DNA from: an uncultured Pelagibacteraceae bacterium
GTDB taxonomy: Bacteria > Pseudomonadota > Alphaproteobacteria > Pelagibacterales > Pelagibacteraceae
Direction: 5' to 3'
DNA length: 64,000 nucleotides
Assembly (NCBI GenBank): GCA_902518235.1
Contig: CABYFN010000002.1
Location: 1-64,000 of the forward strand
This document shows, piece by piece, positions 21,407 to 32,432 of this stretch (position 1 is the stretch's first letter; each line of letters opens with the position of its first letter). A program made the translations under genes and the position numbers. The notes beneath the pieces were generated by a model, which had not been told where the DNA came from, searched no databases, and saw only the letters and a program-made list of their open reading frames with translations.

Positions 21407-22786
21407 ATGAAAAAATGGAAAGCAAACAGTTGGAGAAATTATCCAGTTAAACACATCCCTGAGTATAAAGATGAGGGTGAGTTAAATGTTGTTTTAAGCA
21501 AATTAAAAAATTTTCCACCCTTGGTATTTGCAGGTGAAACAAGACATCTAAAGGAACAACTTGCTAACGTAGTTGATGGAAAAGCTTTTTTATTACAAGG
21601 TGGAGATTGTGCTGAAAGTTTTGCAGAATTTAATCCTGACAATATAAGAGACTACTTTAAACTAATGCTTCAAATGTCATTAGTGTTAACTTACTCAGCA
21701 TCTCTACCAGTTGTTAAACTTGGGAGAATTGCCGGCCAGTTTTCAAAACCTAGAAGTGCTCCTACAGAAAAACAAGGAGATATAGAACTTCCAAGTTATT
21801 TAGGAGATAATATTAATGGTATGGAATTTACAGAAGCTGCCAGAATTCCTGACCCAAAGAGATTATTTAGAGCTTACTCTCAATCTGCTTCTACAATAAA
21901 TTTAATAAGGGCTTTTTCTAATGGAGGTTTTGCTGATTTGAAAAAAGTTCATTTATGGAATTTAGGATACATTAAATCTGCGGCGCAAGCCAAAAAGTTT
22001 AAAGAATTAGAAGATAAAATTGCTGATGCCCTAGCTTTTATGGAAGCCTGTGGTATTACATCTGACTTTAATAGAAGACTGTATACAGTAAATTTTTGGA
22101 CATCCCATGAGGCTCTGCATTTGCCATTTGAAGAAACTATGACTAGGGTAGACTCTACAACAGGTGAATATCACGATACATCTGCTCATTTCGTATGGAT
22201 AGGTGATAGAACAAGACAAATTGATGGTGGTCATGTTGAGTTTTGCAGGGGAATAGAAAATCCAATTGGTATAAAATGTGGTCCAACTTCAAAACCTGAA
22301 GAAATAGCTAGAATTTGTGAATTGATTAATCCTAAAAATGAAAAAGGTAAAATTACATTAATTTCTAGATTCGGCCATGATCAAGTAGAAAAATATTTAC
22401 CAAAACTTATTAGAGGAATTAAAAAAGAGGGACTAAATGTTATTTGGTCTTGTGACCCAATGCATGGAAATACAATCAAATCAACTACTGGATTTAAAAC
22501 AAGACCTTTTAACAATGTTTTAAATGAAGTAAAGAATGTATTTGGTGTTCATCAAAGTGAAGGTTCTTACGCCGGTGGTCTTCACATTGAAATGACTGGA
22601 CAAAATGTGACAGAATGTACTGGTGGAGCACAAAAAATATCAGACACAGATTTATCAAGCAGATATCACACTCAATGTGATCCAAGACTTAATGCCAATC
22701 AAGCCCTAGAGTTAGCTTTTTTAATATCAGACGAGATTAAAAAGAATACCTTGTATGCTAAAAATGGTATTAGAGCGGCATCTTAA
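21407..22786 (+). CDS. Class II 3-deoxy-7-phosphoheptulonate (DAHP) synthase
   Basis: LLQGGDCAESFAEF, GRIAGQFSKPRS, WSCDPMHGNT, GGLHIEMTGQNVTEC. Confidence 0.96.
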   Translation: MKKWKANSWRNYPVKHIPEYKDEGELNVVLSKLKNFPPLVFAGETRHLKEQLANVVDGKAFLLQGGDCAESFAEFNPDNIRDYFKLMLQMSLVLTYSASLPVVKLGRIAGQFSKPRSAPTEKQGDIELPSYLGDNINGMEFTEAARIPDPKRLFRAYSQSASTINLIRAFSNGGFADLKKVHLWNLGYIKSAAQAKKFKELEDKIADALAFMEACGITSDFNRRLYTVNFWTSHEALHLPFEETMTRVDSTTGEYHDTSAHFVWIGDRTRQIDGGHVEFCRGIENPIGIKCGPTSKPEEIARICELINPKNEKGKITLISRFGHDQVEKYLPKLIRGIKKEGLNVIWSCDPMHGNTIKSTTGFKTRPFNNVLNEVKNVFGVHQSEGSYAGGLHIEMTGQNVTECTGGAQKISDTDLSSRYHTQCDPRLNANQALELAFLISDEIKKNTLYAKNGIRAAS

Positions 22787-22823
22787 TCATTTAATTTTTT
22801 AAATTAATTATTATATTTCTATT

Positions 22824-23561
22824 ATGGATCCGAACCAAAAAGTTACATTTATTAAAGATTGGATACTGAATTATGTTAATTCAATGCCAAAAAAAGCTGA
22901 GTCTTTGGTAATTGGAATATCAGGTGGAATAGACTCGTCTGTTTCAAGCACGTTAAGTGCAATGACAGGACTTAAAACTATTGTTTTATCCATGCCTATA
23001 AAACAAAAAAGTGCACAACATGATTTAAGTTTAAAGCATCAGGAGTGGTTAAAGCAAAATTTTCAAAATGTTGAAGGTATTACAGTAGAGCTAGACAGCC
23101 TTTTTTCTTCATTTGAAAATACTTTAAAAAATTTTAATAGTTTGCATGGAATGGCAAACTCTAGAGCAAGATTAAGAATGACTACTCTTTATCAGGTTGC
23201 AGCGGCAAACAATGGAATAGTGGTTGGTACAGGAAATAAAGTTGAAGACTTTGGTGTAGGTTTTTACACAAAGTATGGTGATGGTGGAGTTGATATATCA
23301 CCAATAGCTGATTGTAATAAGACAGAAGTTTGGCAATTAGGAAAAGAATTAAAAATTTTACAAGAGATCATAGATGCTCCTCCAACTGATGGTTTATGGG
23401 ACGATGGTAGAACTGATGAAGGTCAGTTGGGTTTAAGTTATAAAGAACTTGAAGAAGCAATGGAAAATGAAAATTCAAAAAATAGAGAAAAATATATCCA
23501 AATAAGAAACGCAAATTTGCATAAAATGGATCCTATTCCAGTTTGCAAGATTCCTAACTAA
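22824..23561 (+). CDS. nadE: NAD+ synthase (ammonia-dependent type)
   Basis: LVIGISGGIDSSVSS, GTGNKVEDFGVGFYTKYGDGGVDISPIADC. Confidence 0.95.
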   Translation: MDPNQKVTFIKDWILNYVNSMPKKAESLVIGISGGIDSSVSSTLSAMTGLKTIVLSMPIKQKSAQHDLSLKHQEWLKQNFQNVEGITVELDSLFSSFENTLKNFNSLHGMANSRARLRMTTLYQVAAANNGIVVGTGNKVEDFGVGFYTKYGDGGVDISPIADCNKTEVWQLGKELKILQEIIDAPPTDGLWDDGRTDEGQLGLSYKELEEAMENENSKNREKYIQIRNANLHKMDPIPVCKIPN

Positions 23562-23606
23562 TCAAATAGATTCACAAATCTATAATTAAAGTATATTCCT
23601 AGAATA

Positions 23607-24968
23607 ATGAATAAAGATATTTTTTTAACAAATAGCTATGGTGGAAAAAAAGAAAAATTCCAACCAATTGATGAAAATAATATCAAAATGTATGTCTGTG
23701 GCCCAACAGTTTATGATGATCCACATATAGGTAATGCAAGACCATTAGTTGTATTCGATTTACTTTTTAAGGTCCTAAAGTGCAAATATGGTAATGACAA
23801 AGTTACATATGTAAGGAATATTACAGATATTGATGATAAAATAATTCAATCTGCAAAAGAAAATAAAATCTCAATTAAAGATCTAACTAATAAAATTAAT
23901 AATAATTTCCAGGAAGATTGTAATTATCTTATTTGTGAAAAACCTAGCTTTCAACCTAAAGCAACAGAAAATATTAAAGAGATGATAGAGATGATCAGTA
24001 TTTTAGTAGAAAAAGGTTTTGCATATGAAAGTGAGAACCATATCTATTTTGAGGTTAATAAATTTAAAGATTATGGAAAATTATCTAATAAAAAAGTTGA
24101 TGCTTTAATATCAGGATCTAGAGTAGAAGTATCAAGTAATAAGAGAAATGCTGAGGATTTTGTATTATGGAAACCCTCAAAAGAAGATGAACCAAGTTGG
24201 TTATCACCTTGGGGAAAGGGCAGACCGGGCTGGCATTTAGAATGTTCAGCAATGTCTAAAAAATATCTTGGTGATAAATTTGATATTCATGGAGGTGGTA
24301 GAGATCTATTATTTCCACATCATGAAAATGAAATTGCACAATCATGTTGTGCTAATGGAACCGAAGCCTTCTCTAATTATTGGGTTCATAATGGATTTAT
24401 TACGCAATCAAATGAAAAAATGTCTAAATCGCAAGGCAATATTTTAAAAATAAGTAGTTTTAAAGAGAATGTTAACGGTCAAGCTTTAAGATTAGCACTA
24501 ATCAGTTCACATTATAGACAGCCATTAGATTGGAATGACAAACTTTTAGAGGAAAGTCATAAAACAATTGACAAATGGTACAAAAGCTATGTTGAGTTAG
24601 ATAAGCCTAAATTAATCTCTGACGACGATCTTCATCCTTTGTATGATGATTTAAATACACCAAAGTATATAGCTAATCTTCATAAGCTATACGAAAAATC
24701 ACAATCAGGAAATTTAGAAGATAAAAAAGAATTTGTATCTGCATGTAATTTTGTAGGACTACTAAATGAAACAAAAGAAGAATGGAATAATTTTAAAAAA
24801 AATAAATCCAATTTAAGTAATGAGTTAATTGAAATAAAAATTAAAGAAAGAAATAAGGCTAGGGATGACAAAAATTACGAATTAGCTGATAAAATCCGTA
24901 ATGAGCTTTTGGAAAAAGGAGTTCAAATAGAAGATAAAGATGGTAAAACCACTTGGAAATTTAAATAA
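23607..24968 (+). CDS. cysS: Cysteinyl-tRNA synthetase
   Basis: YVCGPTVYDDPHIGNARPLVVFD, GWHLECSAMS, EKMSKSQGN. Confidence 0.97.
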   Translation: MNKDIFLTNSYGGKKEKFQPIDENNIKMYVCGPTVYDDPHIGNARPLVVFDLLFKVLKCKYGNDKVTYVRNITDIDDKIIQSAKENKISIKDLTNKINNNFQEDCNYLICEKPSFQPKATENIKEMIEMISILVEKGFAYESENHIYFEVNKFKDYGKLSNKKVDALISGSRVEVSSNKRNAEDFVLWKPSKEDEPSWLSPWGKGRPGWHLECSAMSKKYLGDKFDIHGGGRDLLFPHHENEIAQSCCANGTEAFSNYWVHNGFITQSNEKMSKSQGNILKISSFKENVNGQALRLALISSHYRQPLDWNDKLLEESHKTIDKWYKSYVELDKPKLISDDDLHPLYDDLNTPKYIANLHKLYEKSQSGNLEDKKEFVSACNFVGLLNETKEEWNNFKKNKSNLSNELIEIKIKERNKARDDKNYELADKIRNELLEKGVQIEDKDGKTTWKFK

Positions 24969-26566
24969 TGCCAGACAAAATATACATATTTGATACAACT
25001 TTACGTGATGGAGCACAGACGCAAGGAGTTGATTTTTCTTTAGATGATAAAGAAAAAATCTCAGTAGCATTAGATAATCTAGGCGTAGACTATATTGAAG
25101 GTGGTTGGCCAGGAGCAAATCCAACCGATACAGAATTTTTTAATAAAAAACACAATTTTAACAATTCCATATTGACAGCTTTTGGGATGACCAAAAAGTC
25201 TGATCATAGCGCTGAAAATGATCCAATGATTTCGTCATTAATAAATTCTAAGGCAAATTCAATTTGTTTATTTGGAAAATCTTGGGATTTCCATGTTGAT
25301 GTAGCTTTAGGCATTTCAAAAGAACAAAATTTAAAAAATATTAGCGAAAGCGCAAAACACATTATTAATTCTGGTAAAGAATTTATGTTTGATGCTGAAC
25401 ATTTTTTTGATGGTTATAAAGCTAACAAAGAATATGCGTTAAGTTGTATTAAATCTGCATACGAGCAAGGAGCAAGGTGGATTGTTCTATGCGATACTAA
25501 TGGTGGAACGCTACCTCATGAAATATCTAAAATAGTTGCAGACGTAGCAAAACAAATCCCAGGCAAAAATTTAGGAATTCATGCACATAACGATACAGAA
25601 AATGCAGTTGCCAATTCATTAGTCGCAATTCAAGCTGGTGTTAGACAAGTGCAGGGAACTATTAATGGTTTAGGAGAAAGATGTGGCAATGCTAATTTAA
25701 TGTCACTAATCCCGTCTTTATATTTAAAACATGAATTTTCTAATAATTATGAAATAAATATAAATGAAGAGAATATTAAACATCTTACACAATGCTCTAG
25801 ACTATTAGATGAAATTTTAAATAGAAAACCAAATAAACATTTACCTTATGTTGGGGCTGCAGCATTTTCACATAAAGGTGGGATGCATGTTTCTGCAGTA
25901 CAAAAGAACCCAAAAACTTATGAACACATTGATCCCAAAGAAGTTGGAAATACAAGAAATATTGTTGTTTCAGATCAAGCTGGACAATCAAATATTTTGT
26001 CTAGATTAGAAACTATAGGAATTGGCATAGAAAAAAATGATCCAAAAATAAAACAACTCTTAGAAGAGGTTAAAGGAAGAGAATTTATTGGTTATAGCTA
26101 TGATGGCGCAGATGCTTCGTTTGAATTATTAGCTAGAAGAATAGTAGGAGAAATTCCAAGGTATTTAATCATTAAAGCTTATGATGTTTCTGTTAAGAAA
26201 AATTCATCTGGAGAAATCGTTTCATCAGCTAAAGCCGAATTAGAAGTCGATGGTGAAACAATTGTTTGTGAAGGTGAGGGTAATGGTCCAGTAAATGCTC
26301 TTGATAATGCAATTAGAAACAACATAAAAAAGATTTCTAAATATTCTGATTATCTTAAAGATTTAAGATTAGTTGATTATAAAGTAAGAATATTAAATAC
26401 AGGAACAGAAGCTGTAACTAGAGTTTCAATTGAAAGTACAGACTCCCAAGGTAAGAATTGGTTTACAATAGGTGTATCACCAAATATTATTGATGCTTCA
26501 TTTAAAGCATTAATAGATAGTCTTGATTATAAGTTATTTAAAGATAATGCACCAGCAAGTGCTTAA
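24968..26566 (+). CDS. cimA: Citramalate synthase (CimA, LeuA family)
   Basis: IFDTTLRDGAQTQGVDFSLDDK, GLGERCGNANL; C-terminal regulatory domain. Confidence 0.9.
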   Translation: MPDKIYIFDTTLRDGAQTQGVDFSLDDKEKISVALDNLGVDYIEGGWPGANPTDTEFFNKKHNFNNSILTAFGMTKKSDHSAENDPMISSLINSKANSICLFGKSWDFHVDVALGISKEQNLKNISESAKHIINSGKEFMFDAEHFFDGYKANKEYALSCIKSAYEQGARWIVLCDTNGGTLPHEISKIVADVAKQIPGKNLGIHAHNDTENAVANSLVAIQAGVRQVQGTINGLGERCGNANLMSLIPSLYLKHEFSNNYEININEENIKHLTQCSRLLDEILNRKPNKHLPYVGAAAFSHKGGMHVSAVQKNPKTYEHIDPKEVGNTRNIVVSDQAGQSNILSRLETIGIGIEKNDPKIKQLLEEVKGREFIGYSYDGADASFELLARRIVGEIPRYLIIKAYDVSVKKNSSGEIVSSAKAELEVDGETIVCEGEGNGPVNALDNAIRNNIKKISKYSDYLKDLRLVDYKVRILNTGTEAVTRVSIESTDSQGKNWFTIGVSPNIIDASFKALIDSLDYKLFKDNAPASA

Positions 26567-27279
26567 TGAATTTTAATAATATTTCATTTATTCTTCACAA
26601 GCCTCAGCTATCTGAAAATATTGGGTTATGTGCAAGGGCTATAAAAAATTTTGGTTTCAAGAATTTATCAGTAATAGATCCAAAACCAATATTTCCAAAT
26701 GACAAAATTATAGCAACTTCTGTTGGAGCAAAAGATATTATAAAAAAAACTAAAGTTTATATAAATTTAGAAAAATCATTAGCCAAAACTGATATTTTAA
26801 TTGCAACTTCAGCAAGGTTTAGAAATAAAAATATTAAACATATTTCATTAAACGACTTAAAAAAAATAAACTTTACAAAGAGAGTTAGTTTTTTGTTTGG
26901 TTCAGAAGCTTCTGGATTAACAAATGATGAAGTAAGTTATGCTGATTATACATTGCAAATTCCAAGTAATAGTAAATTTAGATCACTAAATTTATCACAC
27001 AGCTTAGTAATTGTAGCTCAAGCAGTTTCAAACTTAATATCAATAAGTAAAGTTGATTTTCAAAAGTCAAAAAAAATACAAAAAGCTACTAAGAAAGAAA
27101 TATCTAGTATGCTTAATTTCTGTCTATCCACCTTAGAAAACCAGAATTTTTTTAAACAAAAGGCAAAAAAACCAATAATGATAGAAAATTTAAGGAGTAT
27201 TTTTTATAAAATGGAACTCTCAAAAAAAGAAATACGCATTTTATCAAGTGTATTTGCTGGTCTAACCAATAAACCTTGA
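26566..27279 (+). CDS. SpoU/TrmJ-type RNA methyltransferase
   Basis: LHKPQLSENIGLCARAIKNFG, FLFGSEASGLTNDEV, IPSNSKFRSLNLSHSLVIVAQ. Confidence 0.9.
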   Translation: MNFNNISFILHKPQLSENIGLCARAIKNFGFKNLSVIDPKPIFPNDKIIATSVGAKDIIKKTKVYINLEKSLAKTDILIATSARFRNKNIKHISLNDLKKINFTKRVSFLFGSEASGLTNDEVSYADYTLQIPSNSKFRSLNLSHSLVIVAQAVSNLISISKVDFQKSKKIQKATKKEISSMLNFCLSTLENQNFFKQKAKKPIMIENLRSIFYKMELSKKEIRILSSVFAGLTNKP

Positions 27280-27322
27280 TTGACAAAAATATTTTGATGT
27301 CTATAAACCCCATTACCACAAT

Positions 27323-27940
27323 ATGACAAAACGATTAAACTCAAAACATAAAGTAGATAGAAGACTTAAAGTTAATTTATGGGGTAGACCTAAAAGTCCT
27401 TTTAATACTAGAGCTTATCCTCCAGGTCAGCACGGACAAACCAAATCATCTAAACCATCAGATTACGGTATTCAACTTCAAGCTAAACAAAAACTTAAAT
27501 GTTACTATGGTAACATGAACGAAAGACAATTTCGTAATATGTATAAGAGAGCCATTATGAAAAAAGGTGATACTGCAGAAAATTTAATTGGATTACTTGA
27601 GAGAAGGTTAGATGCGGTGATTTATAGATCAAAATTATCAAATACTATTTTTTCGTCTAGACAATTAATAAACCATGGACACGTTAGAGTTAATGGTAAA
27701 AAAGTAAATATTTCAAGTTACCAAGTAAAAGAAGAAGATAGTATTGAAATAAGAGATAAATCTAAACAATTAGCTTTGATAGATATAGCTCTTGCAAACA
27801 AAGAGAGAGAAGTCCCTGAGTATTTACAACTAGATGAAAAAAACAAAAAAGTTAAATTTGTAAGAATTCCAAAATTTGAGGAAGTTCCTTACCCTGTTGT
27901 GATGGAACCAAACCTTGTAATTGAGTATTATTCTAGATAA
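27323..27940 (+). CDS. rpsD: 30S ribosomal protein S4
   Basis: NERQFRNMYKRA, LLERRLDAVIYRSKL, INHGHVRVNGKKVNI. Confidence 0.97.
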   Translation: MTKRLNSKHKVDRRLKVNLWGRPKSPFNTRAYPPGQHGQTKSSKPSDYGIQLQAKQKLKCYYGNMNERQFRNMYKRAIMKKGDTAENLIGLLERRLDAVIYRSKLSNTIFSSRQLINHGHVRVNGKKVNISSYQVKEEDSIEIRDKSKQLALIDIALANKEREVPEYLQLDEKNKKVKFVRIPKFEEVPYPVVMEPNLVIEYYSR

Positions 27941-27964
27941 TTAATCTTTAAGACTAAAGTAACC

Positions 27965-28303
27965 TTAGCTTTTCTTTTTAAATTCTATTCCATTGTCTTC
28001 AAGAAGTTTTGCTAATTCTCCACTTTCGTACATTTCTTTAACAATATCACATCCGCCAATGAATTCATTTTTTACATAAAGCTGTGGAATTGTAGGCCAG
28101 TCACTAAAAACTTTAATTCCTTCTCTAAGTTTTTGATCAGCTAAAACATTTACACCTTTAAAATTTACCTCAAGCATTTTTAAAATATTTGTAACAGCCA
28201 TAGAAAATCCACACTGTGGAGCGTCTGGGGTTCCTTTCATGAATAAGCACACATCGTTACTTTTAATTTCGCTATTAATTAATTCATTAGTTTGATTATC
28301 CAT
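27965..28303 (-). CDS. grxD: Monothiol glutaredoxin
   Basis: VCLFMKGTPDAPQCGFS; WPTIPQLYVKNEFIGGCDIVKEMYESGEL. Confidence 0.95.
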   Translation of the reverse strand: MDNQTNELINSEIKSNDVCLFMKGTPDAPQCGFSMAVTNILKMLEVNFKGVNVLADQKLREGIKVFSDWPTIPQLYVKNEFIGGCDIVKEMYESGELAKLLEDNGIEFKKKS

Positions 28304-28534
28304 TTAGTTCTCCTTAGTTTTAACTGCTAGTGCATGTAATTCGTTGCCCATTTTTCCTTTGAGTGAATTATATACCATTTTGTGTTGTTGAATTTTACTC
28401 TTTCCTGCAAATTGCGACGAAATTACTGTGGCAGAGTAATGATTACCATCTCCTGCAAGATCTTGAATTTCTATTTTAGCATCTGGTAATGCTTCTTTTA
28501 TTAAGCTTTTAATTTCTTTTAAATCCATTGCCAT
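28304..28534 (-). CDS. BolA family protein
   Basis: DGNHYSATVISSQFAGKSKIQQHKMVYNSLKGKMGNELHALAVKT. Confidence 0.95.
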   Translation of the reverse strand: MAMDLKEIKSLIKEALPDAKIEIQDLAGDGNHYSATVISSQFAGKSKIQQHKMVYNSLKGKMGNELHALAVKTKEN

Positions 28535-30729
28535 TAGTTAACCATATATTCCTTTAACCATTTTTTATAGTCTTCTTTGATATCGTCAATTGATAATTTT
28601 ATATCATTTTCTAATGTAATTTTATTGCCTTCTACTAAACCCACCCTGTCAAAATGAATAGAGTCCTTTTTAAGCATATTTTCAACATTTTCTAAATTTT
28701 CTGGCTTGATTTCAATAATATATCTTCCTTGGTCTTCACCAAAAAAATACTCAAATTTATTTACTAAGCCCTCTAGAGGAAATAATTTCACCCCTTTACC
28801 ACTTTTAATACTCATTTTAGATATAGCAGTTAAAATTCCTCCTAAAGACACGTCATGACAGGTTTCTATTAAATTTTTATTTTTTAAACTTAAAACACTC
28901 ATTCCATTTTGTTTTTCATTAAATAAGTTAACTTCTGGTGGAGGACCATTAAATTCAGATAATATATTTCTTGCAAATATTGTTTGATCTAAGTGTCCTT
29001 CAGTTTTACCTATTACTATAAGATAATTACCTTCATTCTTTAATTCCATTGTCATCATTTCTTTGTAATTAGATAATAATCCTATACCTCCAATTGAGGG
29101 TGTCGGTTTAATTCCCTTATCTTTTGTTTCATTATAAAAAGAGACGTTTCCTGAAACTACTGGGTAATTTAAATATTTAGATGCCTCTGTAATGCCTTCT
29201 ACACATTCAACAAATTCACCCATATTTTTCTCTTTTTCTGGGTTACCAAAATTTAGGCAATTTGTAATTGCTATTGGTTTTGCACCTACTGAAATCATAT
29301 TTCTCCAACTTTCACAAACTACTTGTTTACCTCCTGTTAATGGGTGTGCATGACAATAAGTTGCCGAAGAGTCTATAGATGCAGCAACAGCTTTATTTGT
29401 GCCATGAACTCTAACAACACCAGCATTTCCTCCAGGTTTTTGTATAGTATCGCCCATAACAGTATGATCATATTGGTCCCAGATCCATTCTTTATCTGCA
29501 ACATTTGGATCAATTAAAATTTTTTTTAAACAATCACCAAGTTTTAAAGATTTAAATTGTTCCTTTGAAAAATTATTTTCTTTTGAAAGTTTTGCTTTTA
29601 TCCATTTTCGATCGTACATAGGAGCATTCTCTGCTAAAAAATCAATCGGAATTTCAGCAACTTTTTCATTCTTAAAAAACAATTCAATATTTTTACTATT
29701 TGTTGTTTTTCCAATTACAGCGAAGTCTAGGTTCCACTTATCAAATATTTTTTTTGCTTCATTTTCTTTTCCTTCCTCTAAAACAATAAGCATTCTCTCT
29801 TGGCTTTCTGAGAGCATTATTTCATAAGGTGTCATATTTTCTTCTCTACAAGGAACTTTTGTTAAATCTATTTCAATACCTAAATCACCTTTAGATGCCA
29901 TTTCAATGCTAGAGGATGTTAAGCCTGCCGCACCCATATCCTGAATTGATATTATTGATTTACCAGCCATTAGTTCAAGACAAGCCTCAAGAAGAAGTTT
30001 TTCTGTAAATGGATCTCCAACTTGAACAGTAGGTTTTTTTTCTTCTATTTTGTCATCAAAAATAGCGGATGCCATACTTGCACCATGTATCCCATCTCTT
30101 CCTGTTTTTGAGCCAACATAGATTACTGGTTTGTTAATTCCTGCAGCTTTTGAATAAAATATTTTATTTTTATTAACTAAACCCAATGTCATTGCGTTTA
30201 CTAAAATATTTCCATTATAAGATTCATCAAAGCACGTTTGACCAGCTATTGTTGGAACACCAATACAGTTACCATATCCACCAATCCCTTTAACAACTCC
30301 TCTTAATAGATTTCTTGTTTTTTCATGGTCTGGTGAGCCAAAATGAATAGAGTTTAAATTAGCAATGGGTCTCGCACCCATTGTGAATACATCTCTCATA
30401 ATCCCACCAACACCTGTAGCTGCTCCTTGATAGGGCTCAATAAATGAAGGATGGTTATGACTTTCTATTTTAAATACTATTGCATCATTGTCTCCAATAT
30501 CTACAACTCCAGCATTTTCTCCTGGACCCTGAATAACTTGTTCACCTTTTGTGTGTAATTTTTTTAAATGTCTTCTGGATGATTTGTAAGAGCAGTGCTC
30601 ATTCCACATTGCTGAAAAGACACCTAATTCAGTAATATTGGGTGTTCTCTTTAAAAGATCGCAGATTTTCTTATATTCATCACTTTTTAATCCATGCTCA
30701 ATTGCTATTTTTTCATTAACTTCAACCAT
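28534..30729 (-). CDS. purL: Phosphoribosylformylglycinamidine synthase subunit II
   Basis: [46 protein letters not shown]. Confidence 0.97.
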   Translation of the reverse strand: MVEVNEKIAIEHGLKSDEYKKICDLLKRTPNITELGVFSAMWNEHCSYKSSRRHLKKLHTKGEQVIQGPGENAGVVDIGDNDAIVFKIESHNHPSFIEPYQGAATGVGGIMRDVFTMGARPIANLNSIHFGSPDHEKTRNLLRGVVKGIGGYGNCIGVPTIAGQTCFDESYNGNILVNAMTLGLVNKNKIFYSKAAGINKPVIYVGSKTGRDGIHGASMASAIFDDKIEEKKPTVQVGDPFTEKLLLEACLELMAGKSIISIQDMGAAGLTSSSIEMASKGDLGIEIDLTKVPCREENMTPYEIMLSESQERMLIVLEEGKENEAKKIFDKWNLDFAVIGKTTNSKNIELFFKNEKVAEIPIDFLAENAPMYDRKWIKAKLSKENNFSKEQFKSLKLGDCLKKILIDPNVADKEWIWDQYDHTVMGDTIQKPGGNAGVVRVHGTNKAVAASIDSSATYCHAHPLTGGKQVVCESWRNMISVGAKPIAITNCLNFGNPEKEKNMGEFVECVEGITEASKYLNYPVVSGNVSFYNETKDKGIKPTPSIGGIGLLSNYKEMMTMELKNEGNYLIVIGKTEGHLDQTIFARNILSEFNGPPPEVNLFNEKQNGMSVLSLKNKNLIETCHDVSLGGILTAISKMSIKSGKGVKLFPLEGLVNKFEYFFGEDQGRYIIEIKPENLENVENMLKKDSIHFDRVGLVEGNKITLENDIKLSIDDIKEDYKKWLKEYMVN

Positions 30730-31409
30730 TATAAGCTTTCAATTAAATTCTCAAAAAATAATGACCCATCTTCACCTGAAAGAAATGGATCAATCATTCT
30801 TTCTGGATGAGGCATCATACCTAAAATATTTTTATTTTTATTGAATATTCCAGCAATATTTTTTAAGGCGCCGTTTGGATTATTTTTTTCATCATCATTT
30901 CCTTTATGGTCACAATAAGTAACAGCAATTTGACCATTATCTTCAATAGATTTTAATTCATCGTTTGAACAAAAATAATTTCCTTCGTTGTGAGCAATAT
31001 GGAGTTCTAAAACTTCTTTTTTAATTTTTTTAAAATATTTGTTTTCTTTATTTTTAATTTTTACGAAAACATTTTTGCAAATAAAGTTTAAGTATTTATT
31101 TTGTTGAAGTATTCCAGGTAATAAACCTGTCTCAGTGAGTATTTGAAAACCATTACAAATTCCAAGAACTAATCCACCTGAATTTGCAAAATCAATTACT
31201 GATTTTATTATTCTTGATTTACCAGCAATACTTCCACATCTAAGGTAATCGCCGTAAGAAAAACCTCCTGGCAGTACAATTAAATCACTTTTAGGTATTT
31301 TAGCATCGTTATGCCAAACCATTTGATTCTCAAAACCAAATTTCTTTAAAGCCACATCCATATCTCTATCACAATTTGAACCAGGGAATATAATTACAGA
31401 CGATTTCAT
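30729..31409 (-). CDS. purQ: Phosphoribosylformylglycinamidine synthase subunit I
   Basis: [32 protein letters not shown]; start set to MKSSVIIF. Confidence 0.96.
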   Translation of the reverse strand: MKSSVIIFPGSNCDRDMDVALKKFGFENQMVWHNDAKIPKSDLIVLPGGFSYGDYLRCGSIAGKSRIIKSVIDFANSGGLVLGICNGFQILTETGLLPGILQQNKYLNFICKNVFVKIKNKENKYFKKIKKEVLELHIAHNEGNYFCSNDELKSIEDNGQIAVTYCDHKGNDDEKNNPNGALKNIAGIFNKNKNILGMMPHPERMIDPFLSGEDGSLFFENLIESL

Positions 31410-31416
31410 TAAGTAG

Positions 31417-31650
31417 TTACAAGATTTTATAATCCTCAATAACTAGATTAGCTAAAAGCTTTTTACACATTTCTTCTGCTTGAGATTTAGCTTTAGTCTC
31501 ATCACTTTCGTTTATCTCAATGTCAAAAAATTTTCCTTGTCTAACCTCTGAAACATTACCAAAAGCCATTCCATTCAAAGTTTGCTGTATTGCTTTACCT
31601 TGGGGATCTAGCACACCTTTTTTTAGAGTGACTATTACTTTTACTTTCAT
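31417..31650 (-). CDS. purS: Phosphoribosylformylglycinamidine synthase subunit PurS
   Basis: VIVTLKKGVLDPQGKAIQQTLNGMAFGNVSEVRQGKFFDIEI. Confidence 0.95.
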   Translation of the reverse strand: MKVKVIVTLKKGVLDPQGKAIQQTLNGMAFGNVSEVRQGKFFDIEINESDETKAKSQAEEMCKKLLANLVIEDYKIL

Positions 31651-32432
31651 TTTTTCTTAATTTTAACAGCTTTTGGTTTAGGATAGGTTAATGGTCTTAT
31701 GTTTGATTGTTCGTGTAATATATTTAATCTAACAGCTACTTCTTGATAAGCTTCAACTAAGTTACCCAAGTTATTTCTAAATCTATCTTTATCTAGTTTT
31801 TTATCCGTTCGCATGTCCCAAAGTCTACAAGTATCAGGACTAATTTCGTCAGCAAGCATGATTTCTCTTTTGCTATCAATCTCACTTCTTCCAAATTCAA
31901 CTTTAAAATCTACTAATTTAATTCCAACACCTCTAAACATACCTTGAAGAAAATCATTTATTCTTCTTACTTCTTCGTAAATAAAATCTAACTCAAATAC
32001 ATCCATCCATTTAAAAGCTAAGATATGTTCTCTACTTACTAATGGATCGCCTAAATCATCATTCTTTAAGCAATATTCAACTAATGGATAATCTAATACT
32101 GTACCATCTTCTATCCCCAATCTTTTTGTTAACGATCCTGTAGCAATATTTCTTACAATAAATTCAATTGGAATAATTTCAACCAACTTTACAAGTTGTT
32201 CTCTCATATTAAGTCTTTTTACTAAATGATTTTTTATACCAACATTGCTTAATTGAGTAAGAATATGTTCTGAAATTCTATTGTTTAAAATTCCTTTACC
32301 TTCGATGATATCTTTTTTTTGATTATTGAAAGCGGTAGCATCATCTTTGAAGTGCTGAATTACTAAATTCTTGTCATTTGTAGCATAAATTATTTTTGCT
32401 TTACCTTCGTATAATTTCTTCCCTTTTTTCAT
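31647..32432 (-). CDS. purC: SAICAR synthase
   Basis: KKLYEGKAKIIYATND, SPDTCRLWD. Confidence 0.96.
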   Translation of the reverse strand: MKKGKKLYEGKAKIIYATNDKNLVIQHFKDDATAFNNQKKDIIEGKGILNNRISEHILTQLSNVGIKNHLVKRLNMREQLVKLVEIIPIEFIVRNIATGSLTKRLGIEDGTVLDYPLVEYCLKNDDLGDPLVSREHILAFKWMDVFELDFIYEEVRRINDFLQGMFRGVGIKLVDFKVEFGRSEIDSKREIMLADEISPDTCRLWDMRTDKKLDKDRFRNNLGNLVEAYQEVAVRLNILHEQSNIRPLTYPKPKAVKIKKK